From Ianthella basta (lineage: Eukaryota > Porifera > Demospongiae > Verongiida > Ianthellidae): a stretch of DNA of 64,000 nucleotides. Where the stretch lies: the NCBI GenBank assembly GCA_964019415.1, contig OZ025871.1, forward strand, positions 3,297,629 through 3,361,628, given 5' to 3'. Below the pieces are notes generated by a model. It did no database searches. It worked only from the letters and a program-made list of their open reading frames with translations, and was not told where the DNA came from. Below are positions 23,401-35,537 of this stretch, piece by piece (the first letter of the stretch is position 1; every line of letters starts with the position of its first letter). Both the position numbers and the translations under genes were made by a program.

Positions 23401-26400
23401 TAGAGATCACCATCAAACAGTCAGCAAACTTCGTGAACAGATCAGTGGGTGTAATGCATACAAGTATCTCAATGAGTCATAATTATGCGAACAAGCAAAT
23501 CTGGATCCAGTTTTACAGAATTATGTATGTAGATATGTAAAACAGTGAACGTATTAATTTTACTTTTGCTTATTTAGACCTTGGCTGTAAGTTACTGCAG
23601 TGTACATGCACCATTTGTACCTCTCTAAACAGAAATGTCCCGGAGTATTTGGTGGATATCAGTTTGGCGTAAGGTATGAGTCAATATTCTCCCAACGTGG
23701 GGAAGAATGGAGAAAGTCACGTCAGCACATCAGCCCAGTATTCAGTGCCTATAAGCTGAAAGTGGTATGGACACATACATGAGTGCTTACAACTCACAGA
23801 CAATGTGTGACTGATTAGCACTTCACTTTGTCTCAAGCTATAGCCTCTATTTTGTTAGACACAATATTAAATGACTGGAAGTGAGTCTAGCTGGGCTACA
23901 CCTGACTACACTTCACTCAGTCTACATGCTTCAGTGACTTCTTTTCTCATACATCAGCTTGAACCTCAAGTTCAGGAGAGCATCCAGAGGCTGGCAGAGA
24001 GGATAGACAAAGCCAAGGGGGACACTGTGGATGTTTTGAGGTACTGTTTGTGCTTGTTCTGCTAGCCTAGTTGAGGACATGTACAACTGTGATTGCCACT
24101 GAGCAAGAAATATCTATTTGTCAGATTTGCCAAATGCATATTTTTCTGTGTTATTTGTAAGTAGAATTTCAGTTGTAGAAGCAATTACCTTAATTGTTTC
24201 CACTGATCCAGTTCAGTTAGGAATTGGCTCAGGAACAGTTATCGAGTTGAGTCAAACGGAGTCAAACCGAACTGAGTTGTGCTGTACCAGGACTACCAGC
24301 CTAACTGAACCAGTTCAGCTCAATTTGGTTCAATTGTTCAGCCAATGTAAATAGCTGCACTAACTTTTCAAAAGCCACCAATGCTCACTTTCAGCCTTCG
24401 TCCTTTATGACTATAATGATATTCTTATGATTATCATTGATTGTATCAAAACCAGCAATCATGCAGTGGTTAGCACTTGCAAGTACAGTATAAGCGAGGC
24501 CCAAACCATTCCAGCTATGTATATTCCTACATATGCCTATTTCCTTACAATTCTTTCTCAAATTTATTTATCTAGATGGTACCGGGAACTCACTTCTGAG
24601 GTTGTTCTATCTACTGTACTTGGACACCGAGTGAAGGTGCAGCAAGGAGAGGGAACTAAACTGTATAATCACTTTGATTCAGCATTGCAAATATTAACTC
24701 GATCCCGTGGACACCTTCCATTCTTCCTCAGCAGTGGTGGTACGTATATGACTGGCACTATCCACTAGCTCTACCATGCAGATTGCGAAGTTTTAGTGTG
24801 TAGCTAATTTTTGCTGTTCTATTGAAGATACATAGAGTCTTTGAGTTTATCATAGACTAAGTCAAACCATCAGCTTTGTAACCTATTTTGCTGTAGCTGC
24901 AATGTCTTGGATAGCTGAGTACCTGCTGGTCCCATTGGTCATGAATCGCTTTACTGCTTTTGGAAGGGCCCTGATTGGTGTTGCAGAATCCATACGTACA
25001 CTAATTTCAGATGAAGAAGCTGCACAACCAAGTGGACCACAGGCGCAGCTGAAGGTTATGTACTGTTCTTGTAGTAACAAAGGCTTAGTTAACTGACAAG
25101 CCTAGAACATAGACACAAATTTACACTTGCAGTGTTTGTTTCTATCTCACATCTGATACGTAGAACAAGAACATACTTGAACAAATGGCTGATGCTAGTA
25201 GAGCTGCCAATCTGGACTCCTTCCAAGCTGGTCATGTTGCTGCCAATGCTTATCTCCTGATGCTGGCTGGCCATGAGACCACTGCCAGTGCTCTGTCTTA
25301 CATCTCCTACCTGTTGGCACTGCACCCTGAAGTACAGGAGAGGTTGGCAGAGGAGATAGACAACTACCTTCAGGAACATCCGGTGAGATAAATGCTGTCT
25401 GAAATTGCAAGCTTGAACTGGCACAGATCTGAAGTAATAGCATTGTTTGTGTCCTGAACTTGTTTCAGCTTAAGTGGAGCTAGTAAACTTGCATTCTTAA
25501 CTAAATGTAATTTTGAGCTTCACTGTTCCTGCATGATTACTGACAGAATTAATGATCAACACTCTTTTGGGAACCCATTTAACTTTAATCCTTTATCGCT
25601 GAGTGATGACTGATGAAGTTTATATGACATAAGAGGGTGTCTTGTATTCAACACCTTAGACTGTGTGTGTTTTTTTTAGGTCATTTCTGGCTAAGTGTGC
25701 TGCAAAGCTCCACAATACAATCCTGCAGTGGTGCTCCTCTATTGCAGCGCAATAGCACAAGAAGGAGTTTGTGTTCAAGCTAAACATGATCTTCACCCTA
25801 TTACTCATATTAGGTATTGCAGTGGCCATAAAAGAAGTAAGAACTCAGATGCAATGACTTTAAACCACATTTTGTATAGACCATGTTACTCACGCACCGC
25901 CTCTCTGTATTCCTACCACATTTGGCAGCCTTCTATCAAAAACTGACAGTGTTGCATTATAATGGTCTCTCATACCTACCTGTTCTTCTTGATTCTTCCG
26001 ATATTGTCCTGTTACAAGAACACTGGCTCTCAGATTCTGAGCTTGATAAACTCTGTTTTGATGGTTTTGTCACTCATGCTATATCTGGTTTTGACAACTC
26101 TGTACTGCAACATGGGCGTCCTTCTGGAGGCTGCGCTATTCTTTATCGTCAATGCTTAATTAACTCTATTAAGCAAGTTAAAACGTCATCTTACCGATAT
26201 TGTGCTATCAAGATTGGCCTCCGCAATTGCAACTGTCTTTTAGTAAATGTCTACCTGCCAACTGACTATCGCTCTGATGCTGCCAATGAACAACTCAAAG
26301 ACACACTTGGGGAACTGTGTGGTCTTATCTCTACAGTATCACATGATGTTCTAGTGATTGCTGGAGACTGGAACATGGACACTCGGCGACCATGCAGCTT

Positions 26401-29400
26401 TACGGACATTGTACAATCTTTTCTTACGGAGTTGGACCTCTCTCTTGCAGATCTGAATTATGCAAATGAGGTTAGTTTTACATATATGGGTCATAATGGG
26501 TCCAAATCATGGATTGATCATGTAGCTGTCTCTAGCTGTTTTCTCCCATTAGTCAGCAATGTTCATGCAATCAAGGATGGCAGGAATTTATCTGATCATA
26601 ATCCTTTAGTCTTCTATCTGGACTTGCCATGCACTGTAGCTGACCATACATCTTCTACAGTCCCTGAACCAACCACGAGGGCCTGGTACAGAGCCACTAT
26701 TGATCACATTGACAAGTACCAGACTACAGTTGAGCACATGCTTGAGTCTCTGAACATGATGTTGGATGATGCCATTATCACCTGTTGTGACCCAGCCTGC
26801 ACAGCTCATCAACAACAGCTTGAGCAGGTGTGTGATCAGCTTGTTAAGTGCCTTAAAGTTGCTGGGAACTGCTCAATCCCAGGCAAAGGCCCTGGCAAAC
26901 GACCTCGCATTGCTGGGTGGTCACAGTTTGTCAAACCTGAACTACAGGCTAGCCAGTGGTGGCATAAGCTGTGGCTTGAGGCCGGTTCCCCTTCTGCTGG
27001 TGTTCTGTTTCAGCTTAAAAAGCATTACCACCGCAGATACAAATACGCTGTACGACGTGTCAGGAGAAGACAAGATCAGATCAAACGTACAAAATTGGCT
27101 GAGTCGTTGCTCAAAGATCCCAATCGTGGTTTCTGGTCTGAAGTGCATCGACACTTTGGTAACAGCAAAGCTACTCCATCTCCAGTTGTTGATAGTGTTA
27201 CTGGGTCTGACAATATTGCCAATCTGTTTGCCAATAGTTTTAAACAACTGTACAACTCCACAGACTCTTCCGCCGCTGAAGAACTGCTGGATAATCTTAA
27301 TTCAGCTCTAACTTCAGCAGAGATTGAGCACATTTCTATATCACCTGATACAATCCATGAGGCCATTGGGAAGCTTAGGCATGGTAAGATTGGTGGTGAC
27401 ACATTGGCTTCAGACCATATTCTGAACGCACCTGCCTCATTACATCAGTTTCTGGCTCGTCTGTTTACAACACTACTGAGACATGGCTTCATGCCAACTG
27501 CACTGCGAGATGCCACCATTCAGCCTATTCCAAAGGGCTCTAAAGATCCTTCCCACTCTGCAAACTATCGTGGAATAGCCCTTGCTTCCTCCCTAAGCAA
27601 AGTCCTAGAGTGGTCCATTCTGATTACCTGGAATGAATTCTTTATCACGAGTGATTTACAATTTGGCTTCAAATCTGGCTTTTCTACTACCCTTTGTACT
27701 GGTGTCATGAAATCTGTTATCAATCGCTACTTGAATAAAGGTTCTAAAGTGTATGCTTGCTTGATTGATGCCTCAAAAGCCTTTGACACAGTTGACCACG
27801 GCATCCTGTTTTCGAAATTGCTTGAAAGAAGAATGCCCAAGCCTATTGTACGTCTGTTATTGCAGTGGTACAAGTCTCAGAAATTGTGTGTTCGATGGTT
27901 GGGTAAATCCTCTGACCACTTTGAGGTCTCCAATGGGGTTCGCCAAGGCGGTGTCCTTAGCCCAATATTGTTCACAATTTATCTTGATGGCCTGCTAGAT
28001 TCACTTCGTACTAGTGGTCGTGGCTGTTACTGGGAGGATCACTTCTCCGGGGCTTTTTGCTATGCCGATGATCTAACCATTCTTGCTCCATCCCCAGATG
28101 CCCTTAGAAAGATGCTTGCCCTATGTGAACAATATGCTCAGGCTCATGGGATTCAATTCAATGCTGATAAGACTCAACTTATATGTTTTAGACGTACTGC
28201 AGGTTCTGATCATACCCGCTTCTCACTCTGTGGCCACTGCCTGCCTATGGTTGATTCAGTCGTTCACCTTGGGAATACTTTGCAGTATGACTTGTCTGAT
28301 AAGCTGGATATTCATTTAAAATCAATGGCATTTATCCGCCAGGCTAACTCTGTCCTGTTTCGATTCAAGGGGTGTAATCCGGAGACAAAGATGAAACTAT
28401 TCAATGCATACTGTCTTTCACTGTATGGGTGCGCATTGTGGAGGCTCGATGCCCCAGACATCCGATCTCTTCATGTGTCGTTTAACAATGTTATCAGACG
28501 AATTTGGAATCTTCCACACAATTGCCATACGTCTATTGCCCATGCTGTTGGATTTACTAAAAGCATTTACAACATCATTTATTCCAGATTTATCAGACTA
28601 CTTTCCACTGCATTATCTCACTCATCTAGTTTCATTCGTTCTGTTTTTCATGAAAGTTCTTTAGTATGTAATTCAGGTTTTATAGGGTACAACTGTATGT
28701 TTGGTCCTTCTCATTGTAAATCTTATTCCACCGATCATGTTGCTGTGGGTCATCTAATTAGAGAGATCCGAGATACTCACTCTGTAATTCCCCATTTTGC
28801 TCAGTCAGAATTAGACTTTATTGTATCCTCAGCCTCCACCATGTAACTTAACTTGTGCTGTGTCTGCTCTTTTGCACCTTCACTGGTGTGTTTTTCAATA
28901 ATAATAATAATAATAATAATAATGCAATTGAGGTCTTTATAGCCATCCTGCAATCTGATTGGAGTGTACCATGCACAAGTCATTGTATGCGGTGGTACCC
29001 GACCCTTCCCCCTTGTGAAGAGGGGTAAAGTGGCCCGTGATTAGTAGAATTCTTCATACAAACTGATGCACACCTTGTCTATAGCTGCAAATGAATGCAC
29101 TAATACCATTTGGCTTGTTTTCACTGCACACAGGATGACTCCTTGTATGATGCTGCTCAGAAGATAGAGTACCTAGATATGGTGTGGCAGGAAACCCTTC
29201 GTATGTATGCTCCTGCAGGATTGTGAGTTTGCAACATATTTACTTCTAGCAACTACCTTGATTTTGCTGATTGTTTCTTAAGCCACTTTCATACACTCTA
29301 ACACCTCAGAACAAGTATGCTCACTGATGTGCATTGCATTCAAGTGCACTATTACCATTTTCCAAAATATACGGATTTGAATTCTGTCCCTTACTAACAC

Positions 29401-29597
29401 ACATGCTCAATACAGGATGGTACGCACATGCAACAAAGACACTGTGGTCAATGGAATACCAATAAAGGAAGGCTGCCTTGTTGCCATTCCTCAGTATTAC
29501 TTGCACTACAGAGAGGACTGCTGGACTGACCCAGAGGTTTTCAACCCTGAGAGGTAAGACATGCACACACACACACACACGTGCGCACACGCACAAG

Positions 29598-29681
<84 letters not shown>

Positions 29682-30608
29682 CACCACATGCACAACATGT
29701 GCACAACACACACCTAAACATGCACCTACACACATAGTGGTTCCTTCTCTTTTTGCTGTAGATTCAGCAAGTCCCAGAAGTCCTCCGTTCACCCTGGTGC
29801 TTTCATCCCATTTGGGAGTGGACCCAGATACTGTGTTGGCATGCGTCTGGCAGCTATGGAGGCCAAAATGGCACTCATTGAGATACTGAGCAAATTCAGG
29901 ATTGTTAAGACACCAGAGACTAAGGTAAATCACGGAGATGTACCTACAGGGAACTGTATAATGTTATTGACACACATACACAATCATGCATTTACACACA
30001 AATACAAGAACCGGCATACACATGTAAAGTAATAGTAGTAGTAATAAGTAGTAATAAGATGTCACACTCGTCATGTCTATTTAGGGATATGGCTGATGAA
30101 AATGGCTACTCCTCTGTTAATGTATTGGTATGCTTCAGCAAAATTAGCCAAACAGTGGTAACAAAAGCAATTGAAAGCCATGGACAGGCTTATTCTGGCA
30201 TACTGAAGACAGTAGTGAACCCTAAGCCATACAGAATGGAGTGCACTGAACAGAAAGTGTTTGTACTACACAATAAACTATTCAATTTCTCTGCCAGCTG
30301 CCATCTTTGTGTGGTTGCTCATGAATAAAATAAATATTTTTCCTGGACACTCTTAATATTCTCAGATTCTCTACATACGTACCAAGCATTACCACTTGCA
30401 GCATATGTAATGGGTAGCTATAGAATATATGTGTATTCCTGTTGGTATGCTACTAATACTAACAGTATACTGTAGTACTATTACAGTAGGTTGTCACAGT
30501 GGTGTCTGTTGCACTCTCCAATCATTGCAGGTCCCACTTCAGCTGGAAGTAGGCAATACAATGTGCCTTAAGGATACCATTTACCTGTGCTTTGAAGAAA
30601 GACAGTGA
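20491..30608 (+). CDS. Cytochrome P450, CYP3-like (clan 3), gene B
   Basis: Thirteen exons of the same lengths as gene A: 20491-20591, 20694-20784, 23175-23227, 23348-23444, 23633-23764, 23958-24040, 24576-24739, 24897-25054, 25164-25382, 29134-29222, 29416-29553, 29762-29924 and 30531-30608; 521 aa. Anchor, AGHETT, ETLR, NPERF and FGSGPRYCVG are all kept, and replacements relative to A are few and conservative (for example Thr to Met in the anchor, Asp to Asn before the end of exon 9, Ala to Val in the last exon). All frames are open. Intron 9 carries a 3-kb LINE in the same orientation as the gene, which may affect splicing or polyadenylation. Likely role is as for gene A. Confidence 0.9.
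22199..22371. mobile_element. 173-bp foldback (MITE-like) element, copy B
   Basis: Same ends and length as 11929-12101, with a few substitutions. Confidence 0.65.
22505..22740. repeat. Dispersed repeat (copy in intron 2 of gene B)
   Basis: Matches 12235-12480 closely and 56690-56950 more distantly. Confidence 0.6.
25965..28920 (+). mobile_element. LINE inserted in intron 9 of P450 gene B
   Basis: One continuous frame from the left border to 28846 (over 950 codons). Order: exonuclease-endonuclease-phosphatase-type endonuclease (IVLLQEHWL, AGDWNMD, SDHNPL), then reverse transcriptase (QPIPKGSKDP, ANYRGIAL, DASKAFDTVDH, GVRQGGVLSPILF, YADDLTIL near 28061), then a C-terminal region. A short 3' UTR ends in (AAT)n at 28897-28920. 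The first few codons of the endonuclease and any 5' UTR are missing, so it is slightly 5'-truncated and lacks its own start. Motifs fit the CR1/Jockey group broadly. Gene A shows the uninterrupted site near 15925-15930. Target bases ATAATG flank both ends. Confidence 0.9.
28897..28922 (+). repeat. (AAT)n LINE tail
   Basis: Trinucleotide run at the 3' end of the LINE, merging with the target AATG. It marks the reverse-transcription start. Confidence 0.85.
29564..29680 (+). repeat. (CA)n tract in intron 11 of gene B
   Basis: Starts about 10 bases after the exon 11 donor, interrupted by GTGCGCACACGC. Longer than in gene A. Confidence 0.9.
30059..30328 (+). other. Open frame inside intron 12 of gene B
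   Basis: An 89-codon frame follows a good acceptor (TCTATTTAG at about 30076-30084). Its stop TAA lies inside AATAAAATAAAT, a polyadenylation-type signal. The region is also in gene A intron 12 (about 16985-17235) but there one extra G breaks the frame. Splicing from exon 12 would put it out of phase, so it is not a simple alternative last exon. No domain was recognised. Confidence 0.3.
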
Positions 30609-31299
30609 TATAATTTACAGTATACGTATAACAGAGTGCAAAATATACTGGAAGAGTAATCTACATATACATTATGTACATGTCACATGCGCATGCAGCC
30701 AAACCATGCGCATACTGTGCACATATCATGTCTGGTGCATGTGTGATCACTGTCATGATCTCAGCTGGCTGTTTAGTCTGCAGTCCATGGTCATGGTTGT
30801 CAGTTGTTGCAAATTTGTGCATACAACACATCCCAATGCTCTGGCAAGCTATGGCCCTGCGCCAGCAAGTTCCTTGCAATGTTTGGCATTGACAAGGCAT
30901 TTTGATGAGTTAATTATATGGGATGGTTAGCTCCAAAGGGTGGTTTCTTGGTTGGCGCTGACTATGATGTCTGGATGAGAATTAGTGAAATGGATATGTC
31001 ATTGGGTGTAATGGAAGGGGGCGGTGGTGTGGAGGAGTTCCTCTGCATTGCATTGTGCATGAGGCCATGCAGGAAGGTAGATCTGCACGCACTCAGGATT
31101 CTGGCAGGCTTGACTTAATGACATAACCACAAGGAAATTCAAGGCACTATCACCAAGATGGAGCTCTAAGAATAACTCTACCAAGTGGCCAGAGGATATC
31201 CCTGCAATGTGCGTGTTACATGCAGACAGACATGTATGGGGTCTGTAATATGTAGTGGCTCATGTGAATCCTACTGACCACAGATAGGACTTAAATACT

Positions 31300-31770
31300 G
31301 GAGTGTGGCAGGGGAAGTTGGATGAGAAGCGTTGGCAGGTGTGTTGATGAATTTGGGTTGCAGCACTTGAGTGGTGGTGTAATCAGGGAGTTATTGAAGG
31401 CAGATGTGATGGGTATGTTGCTAAGTGTTGCTAGGAGGAATGCAACACGTGAATGGAGGAAGGAGATGTGCATTAGAAGCCAAAGTTGTACATCAATAAA
31501 GCTGATTGTAGAGTGTGAATTTGAGTCAAGTTGTGCCTTAAAAATTTTTGAAGTCAAAGGTTGAAGGGAGGACGATGTTGAACTGAGGGATACAACAGCC
31601 TTTCAAATTGAGATGGGAAGGTGGCATGGGGTGAAGAGGGAGGAGAGGGTGTGCAACGAGGATGACAGTAGGGAGGTTGAGGATGTGTACCATTGGCTAT
31701 TGCAGTGCTCTGCATGGGATCACCTCTTACAGCCATTTCTAGGTCTGGTAGCCTTGCAAGGATGAAGTGA
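31300..31770 (+). mobile_element. LINE C-terminal relic, unit B
   Basis: RWHGVKREERVC, acidic stretch, EVEDVYHWLLQC and WDHLLQPF follow the pattern of the tail of LINE reverse transcriptases. An upstream piece (LLSVARRNATREW) belongs to the same relic. The frame is interrupted. Counterpart of 17860-18345. Confidence 0.65.
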
Positions 31771-31964
31771 AGGAAGACTTCGCAGTTTGTGTTCAGTGGG
31801 CAATGTTTGTTGTTAGGAGATGCAGTCATTGAAAATCTTGCCGCCATGGCCTGGGTGCGATCCATTGACATTCCATAATCTCTGGCTCGTGAACCTTGAA
31901 CCTTGTACCTTGCACTCCAGCCCACCAGCACCCCCAACCCCATGCACCCAATTAGTTGGTGGTG

Positions 31965-32119
31965 GAAAAGACTACCAGTGCAAGTTACAGATGGTCAGGA
32001 CAAGCACGGACACCATTGGAGTGCCCGATGCAGCAAGTAACAATTGCTTGCTGCATCGGGCACTCCAATGGTGTTCATGCTTGTCCTGACCCTCTGTAAC
32101 TTGCACTGGTAGTCTTTTC
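31965..32119. repeat. Long palindrome (73-bp arms)
   Basis: Arms 31965-32037 and 32047-32119 match at 70 of 73 positions around the 9-base loop TAACAATTG. Outside, CAATTAG and CTAATTG are also inverted. Likely a foldback or MITE-type insertion. Confidence 0.75.
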
Positions 32120-32890
32120 ACGCATGAGGTCCTAATTGTGAGTAGCAGTCACTGAACAGAGTCGGTCGCAGTGCAGCTCATGCATGATGTGGTCGCAATA
32201 GGGAGATGACAAAATGGCGCCTTGCTTCATGAAAATGGCTTCCTCCTCAGGTGGACGTGCATGCGCAGTTCCAAGGTTGGTATCCAGTCCCCCGGGGGCT
32301 GGGTATGTGACTCCAACTAGCCATGTATATGGACACCTCAGGCTCATGACCAATCTCTCAGGACTGTGTTGCAGTATTTCACCTCCATTGGATCATGTCT
32401 GGAGGATCTATGGTCGCATCGATGGACGGAGATGGGTCGCTCCATCTAGTGCATTTTATCTTATGACCATAGCATGCTATAGCCAGCTAACATGTGAGTG
32501 CTAATAGCCAGTGATCAAAGTCCCTCCAGCAGTACTGCTCATTTCACTTCAACAATAGCTAGCTAGCTAGCTATGCATAATTCCAAAGCTAGCTAATATA
32601 ACTAGCTACATACCCTAACCAATAGCTATTAATTTGGTGTCAGCCCAAATTAGCTACCTAAGAGACCCAGTGTGTAGCTAGTTGCATATTAAAAGTGTTC
32701 TTTGCTATTAGCTCAACTGTACTAGTGTGTAACTAGTGTTTAACTTACTCATGTAGAGGCTATGTTCTCAGCTGCAGCACTGCCCCCACAGACCCCAGGA
32801 GGGCACACACTGCACTCCCCTTCCCCACACAGCACATCACTACCCCTCCCTCTTCCCCCCCCCCCCCACACTGGACTGTCCTCTCTTCCT
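32120..32890. other. Spacer without a recognisable gene
   Basis: Contains an AGCT-rich stretch near 32560-32620 (repeated TAGCTAGC) and a poly-C tract near 32856-32867. No coding exon supported. Confidence 0.4.
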
Positions 32891-32898
32891 CACCTCCC

Positions 32899-33672
32899 TC
32901 AGGCATTGTGGACAGTGTCCTTGAAGGTGTCAACTGTTCTGTGTTTGCTTATGGAGCCACTTAGAACAGATCAAGACTAAGGTACATGGTACACACAGAC
33001 ACACAGACAGACAGACACACATGCACGGACATTCATTTATGTCCCAAGTGTATATTTCACAGTATTCCACTTGCTCCCCTCATGTGTGTGCAGGTGGTGC
33101 GTAATGTGTTGACGGTGGACTACCACATGTCACGTTACAAGACAGTAGTGGAGGAGCTGCAGAGAGCTCAAGACACAACTGGCACAGCAGGGACCGCTCA
33201 AGAGTGACTTTGACAAGACAGAGGCAACTCGGTAGGTGGGAGGGCAGGGCCTGTTGCCATGGGCAACAAGTAGTGCTAGGGTTAGGTTACCCTAACCCAA
33301 CCATCCCCTTCCTCCTCTGTGTGATGGAGAGTGGTCTGGCTGTGCTAGACCAACCCTCCCCTCCCTCCTCTGCGTGTTGGAGGAGAGTGGTCTGTCTGTG
33401 CTAGACCAACCCTCCCCTCCCCTCCTCTGTGTGTTGGAGGAGAGTGGTCTGGCTGTGCTAGACCAACCCCTCCCCTCCCTCCTCTGTGTGATGGAGGAGA
33501 GTGGTCTGTCTGTGCTAGACCAGCCCTCCCCTCCCTCCTCTGTGTGTTGGAGGAGAGTGGTCTGTCTGTGCTAGACCAACCCTCCCCTCCTCTCTCTCTT
33601 TCACTCTCTGCAGCAGTACAAGAGGAAACAAGGAGAACTACACAAGGAAGCTAACGACTGTTCACTAGCTGC
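32899..33672 (+). pseudogene. Kinesin-8-like (KIF18/19) exon relics
   Basis: A segment at 32903-32962 after a CAG acceptor reads VDSVLEGVNCSVFAYGAT, the stretch before the P-loop in kinesin motor domains, but a TAG stop replaces the expected GAGKT. A second exon, 33094-33230, reads NVLTVDYHMSRYKTVVEEL, as at the neck after the kinesin-8 motor, and runs into TGA. A third, from 33615 (QYKRKQGELHKEAND), could be coiled coil. Most of the motor, including the catalytic P-loop and switches, is absent. A minisatellite lies between exons two and three. Kinesin assignment rests on two short motifs. Confidence 0.45.
33305..33590 (+). repeat. 57-bp minisatellite, five units
   Basis: The word GTGGTCT recurs at 33331, 33387, 33444, 33501 and 33557, a 56-57 bp period. 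Units contain CTGTGCTAGACCA and a pyrimidine-rich CCCTCCCCTCCCTCC. The open frames here are by-products of the repeat. Confidence 0.85.
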
Positions 33673-35506
33673 AGTGGTTGTGGAGAGTGTGCAATTTCTA
33701 CCTTTCTATGAACATCACATGTTGTATCTCATGTAACATGTCACTCTGTGTACCTCCCTTCCCCTCCCCCTCCCCTTTTCCCTCCCCCACCCCTCCCCTC
33801 CCTCTCCCCCTTCTCCAGTGTGCACACATGTACAGTAGTGTCACACAGGGAGTGCCTGTCTTGATCTGTCACTGAAATGTAGTATTCTTTTGACTCTCAC
33901 TCACTCACTGACTGTGTTGTGTTGTATCATGTTCCATATAATTCAATTAGCCCATGTGCATGTGTCCACACATAAATATAATTAATGGGGCAGTGTGGGG
34001 GTGTGTGCACTGGTATGGCTGCACTAGCTAGCCCTCCTGTTGTGGATCCCTCACACAATGTTAACCGTCAATACTTACCTCATGTGTTGGTCATGTGACA
34101 CAACCAGCTGGTACTTGCTGGTCACTATATAGTGGAGTGTGTGTACATGTACAATGTAAGGCAAGGCCTATATATAGTCTCAATCATGGCCATCTCAAGT
34201 TGGCATGAGTGATATCCTCAGCATTAAATGAGGCATATACAGTATACGAGCAGAGTCAAACTTAGGCCTTCTACACATGACTGATTGAGGTTTCAACTCA
34301 TGCATGTTCAATGTGCATGCACATGCAGCTGATTATATAATTAAAGCAGCTCATTGTTATATAGACCTGGTTGCACATATAGCAATATTAATATATAGTC
34401 TCATGCATGATCATGTAGCCAACTGCCATTATTGCCCATGCATGCAAATAGAAGCCAAGCACGTGTTTCCAACTGTTAATCTATTTAACCACATGTGTCA
34501 AGTGGCATATATAATGGGCAAGTGGAAGTTTAATTTGTAGTTGATTTCCAGCCCAAAAGTGTGAGTTCATACACAATATGCAAATAAAGGTCTCTAATTA
34601 ATACGTATGTCCATGTATACGATGTGTGTGTAATCATAATTATTTATGCATACTTGCTGACAAAATTTAACAGAGTTGTATATAAAAATAATGTAATAAT
34701 AAGTTGTCAACAAATAAGCAAATTATATACCATAAACATAACACTATGTGCAAATAGTTTCAGTTTGTTGTGCAGACATGAGAGAAGACTGGAGTCCTGT
34801 GGAGTGGAGAGACATGTTGTGGGTAAGGACATGAAATGGGAGGACACATGACAAATGAATAAATGTGTGCACCCACTACCTCTGTCTGGGTCATGTGACC
34901 AGCGTAGGGACAGGAGGAGGTTGGGACACTGCTCAACTCACCAGGTCAGGAGGTGTGTCTTGAGAGGTTACAGATACTTGCTGTAGATGCCTGCATGTAA
35001 ATAGTGACAAATGACTGTCACTCACAGTACACACATGTGACATGTCACCTGACACCCTAGCACCATGTCAGACAGTCTTGCCCTAAATCAGTCCCTCCCG
35101 ATCACTTGCGTGCCCACTACCACACATTCATCACTAGCCTCATTCCTGTGCACTGGTAATTGTGTGGGGGCGAGAAGGACAGCCTGGTACGTACTGTGTG
35201 CACATGTGCAGAGGCTCCACTGTTTGTGGAATTGTGAATGCCACTCAGTGCAAGCAGCATGTGCGTACCTTCCTTCACATGTACACAAAACGGTGTGAAG
35301 CCAATCCACACTACCACACATTGACACTACTGGGTGGGTGTTGTGAGGGGAACCCCCTCTTTAGTGAGGGGGGATGGGTCCCTCCTCCAGTGTAGCACTT
35401 GCTTACAAGCCCTCACTGCAACACACTTGTACCAACAGACCACCACACACCACTCAGACATAACTTTGGACATGAGACACACAACATGTGGGGGAGTGTA
35501 CTAGTG
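33673..35506. other. Spacer downstream of the NLR gene
   Basis: Pyrimidine-rich tract near 33758-33820, then AT-rich sequence. No gene chain was supported on either strand. Confidence 0.4.
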
Positions 35507-35537
35507 TCATGTGATGTCATGTGATGTCATGTGATGT
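35507..35537. repeat. 10-bp tandem repeat at the NLR stop codon
   Basis: GTGATGTCAT repeats three times just past the NLR stop on the minus strand. Confidence 0.6.

Larger units (their letters stand above)
20155..31780 (+). repeat. Tandem segmental duplication, unit B (P450 gene B)
   Basis: Collinear with 9870-18345. It is longer chiefly because of the LINE at 25965-28920. Homology starts in the promoter (shared GAGATCCAGGGATG) and ends after the LINE C-terminal relic (shared GATGAAGTGAAG). Confidence 0.85.

Noticed and set aside
25883-25964. Start of the long LINE frame at the first Met
   Set aside because: This part is P450 intron sequence shared with unit A; the element begins at about 25965.
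29506-29933. Several long Thr-His or Cys-Val repeat proteins
   Set aside because: They are translations of CA dinucleotide runs; the same holds near 16560-16700, 52860-53180 and 57780-58100.
33204-33574. Repeated VLDQPSPPS-type peptide frames
   Set aside because: By-products of the 57-bp minisatellite, whose period of 56-57 is not constant in frame.
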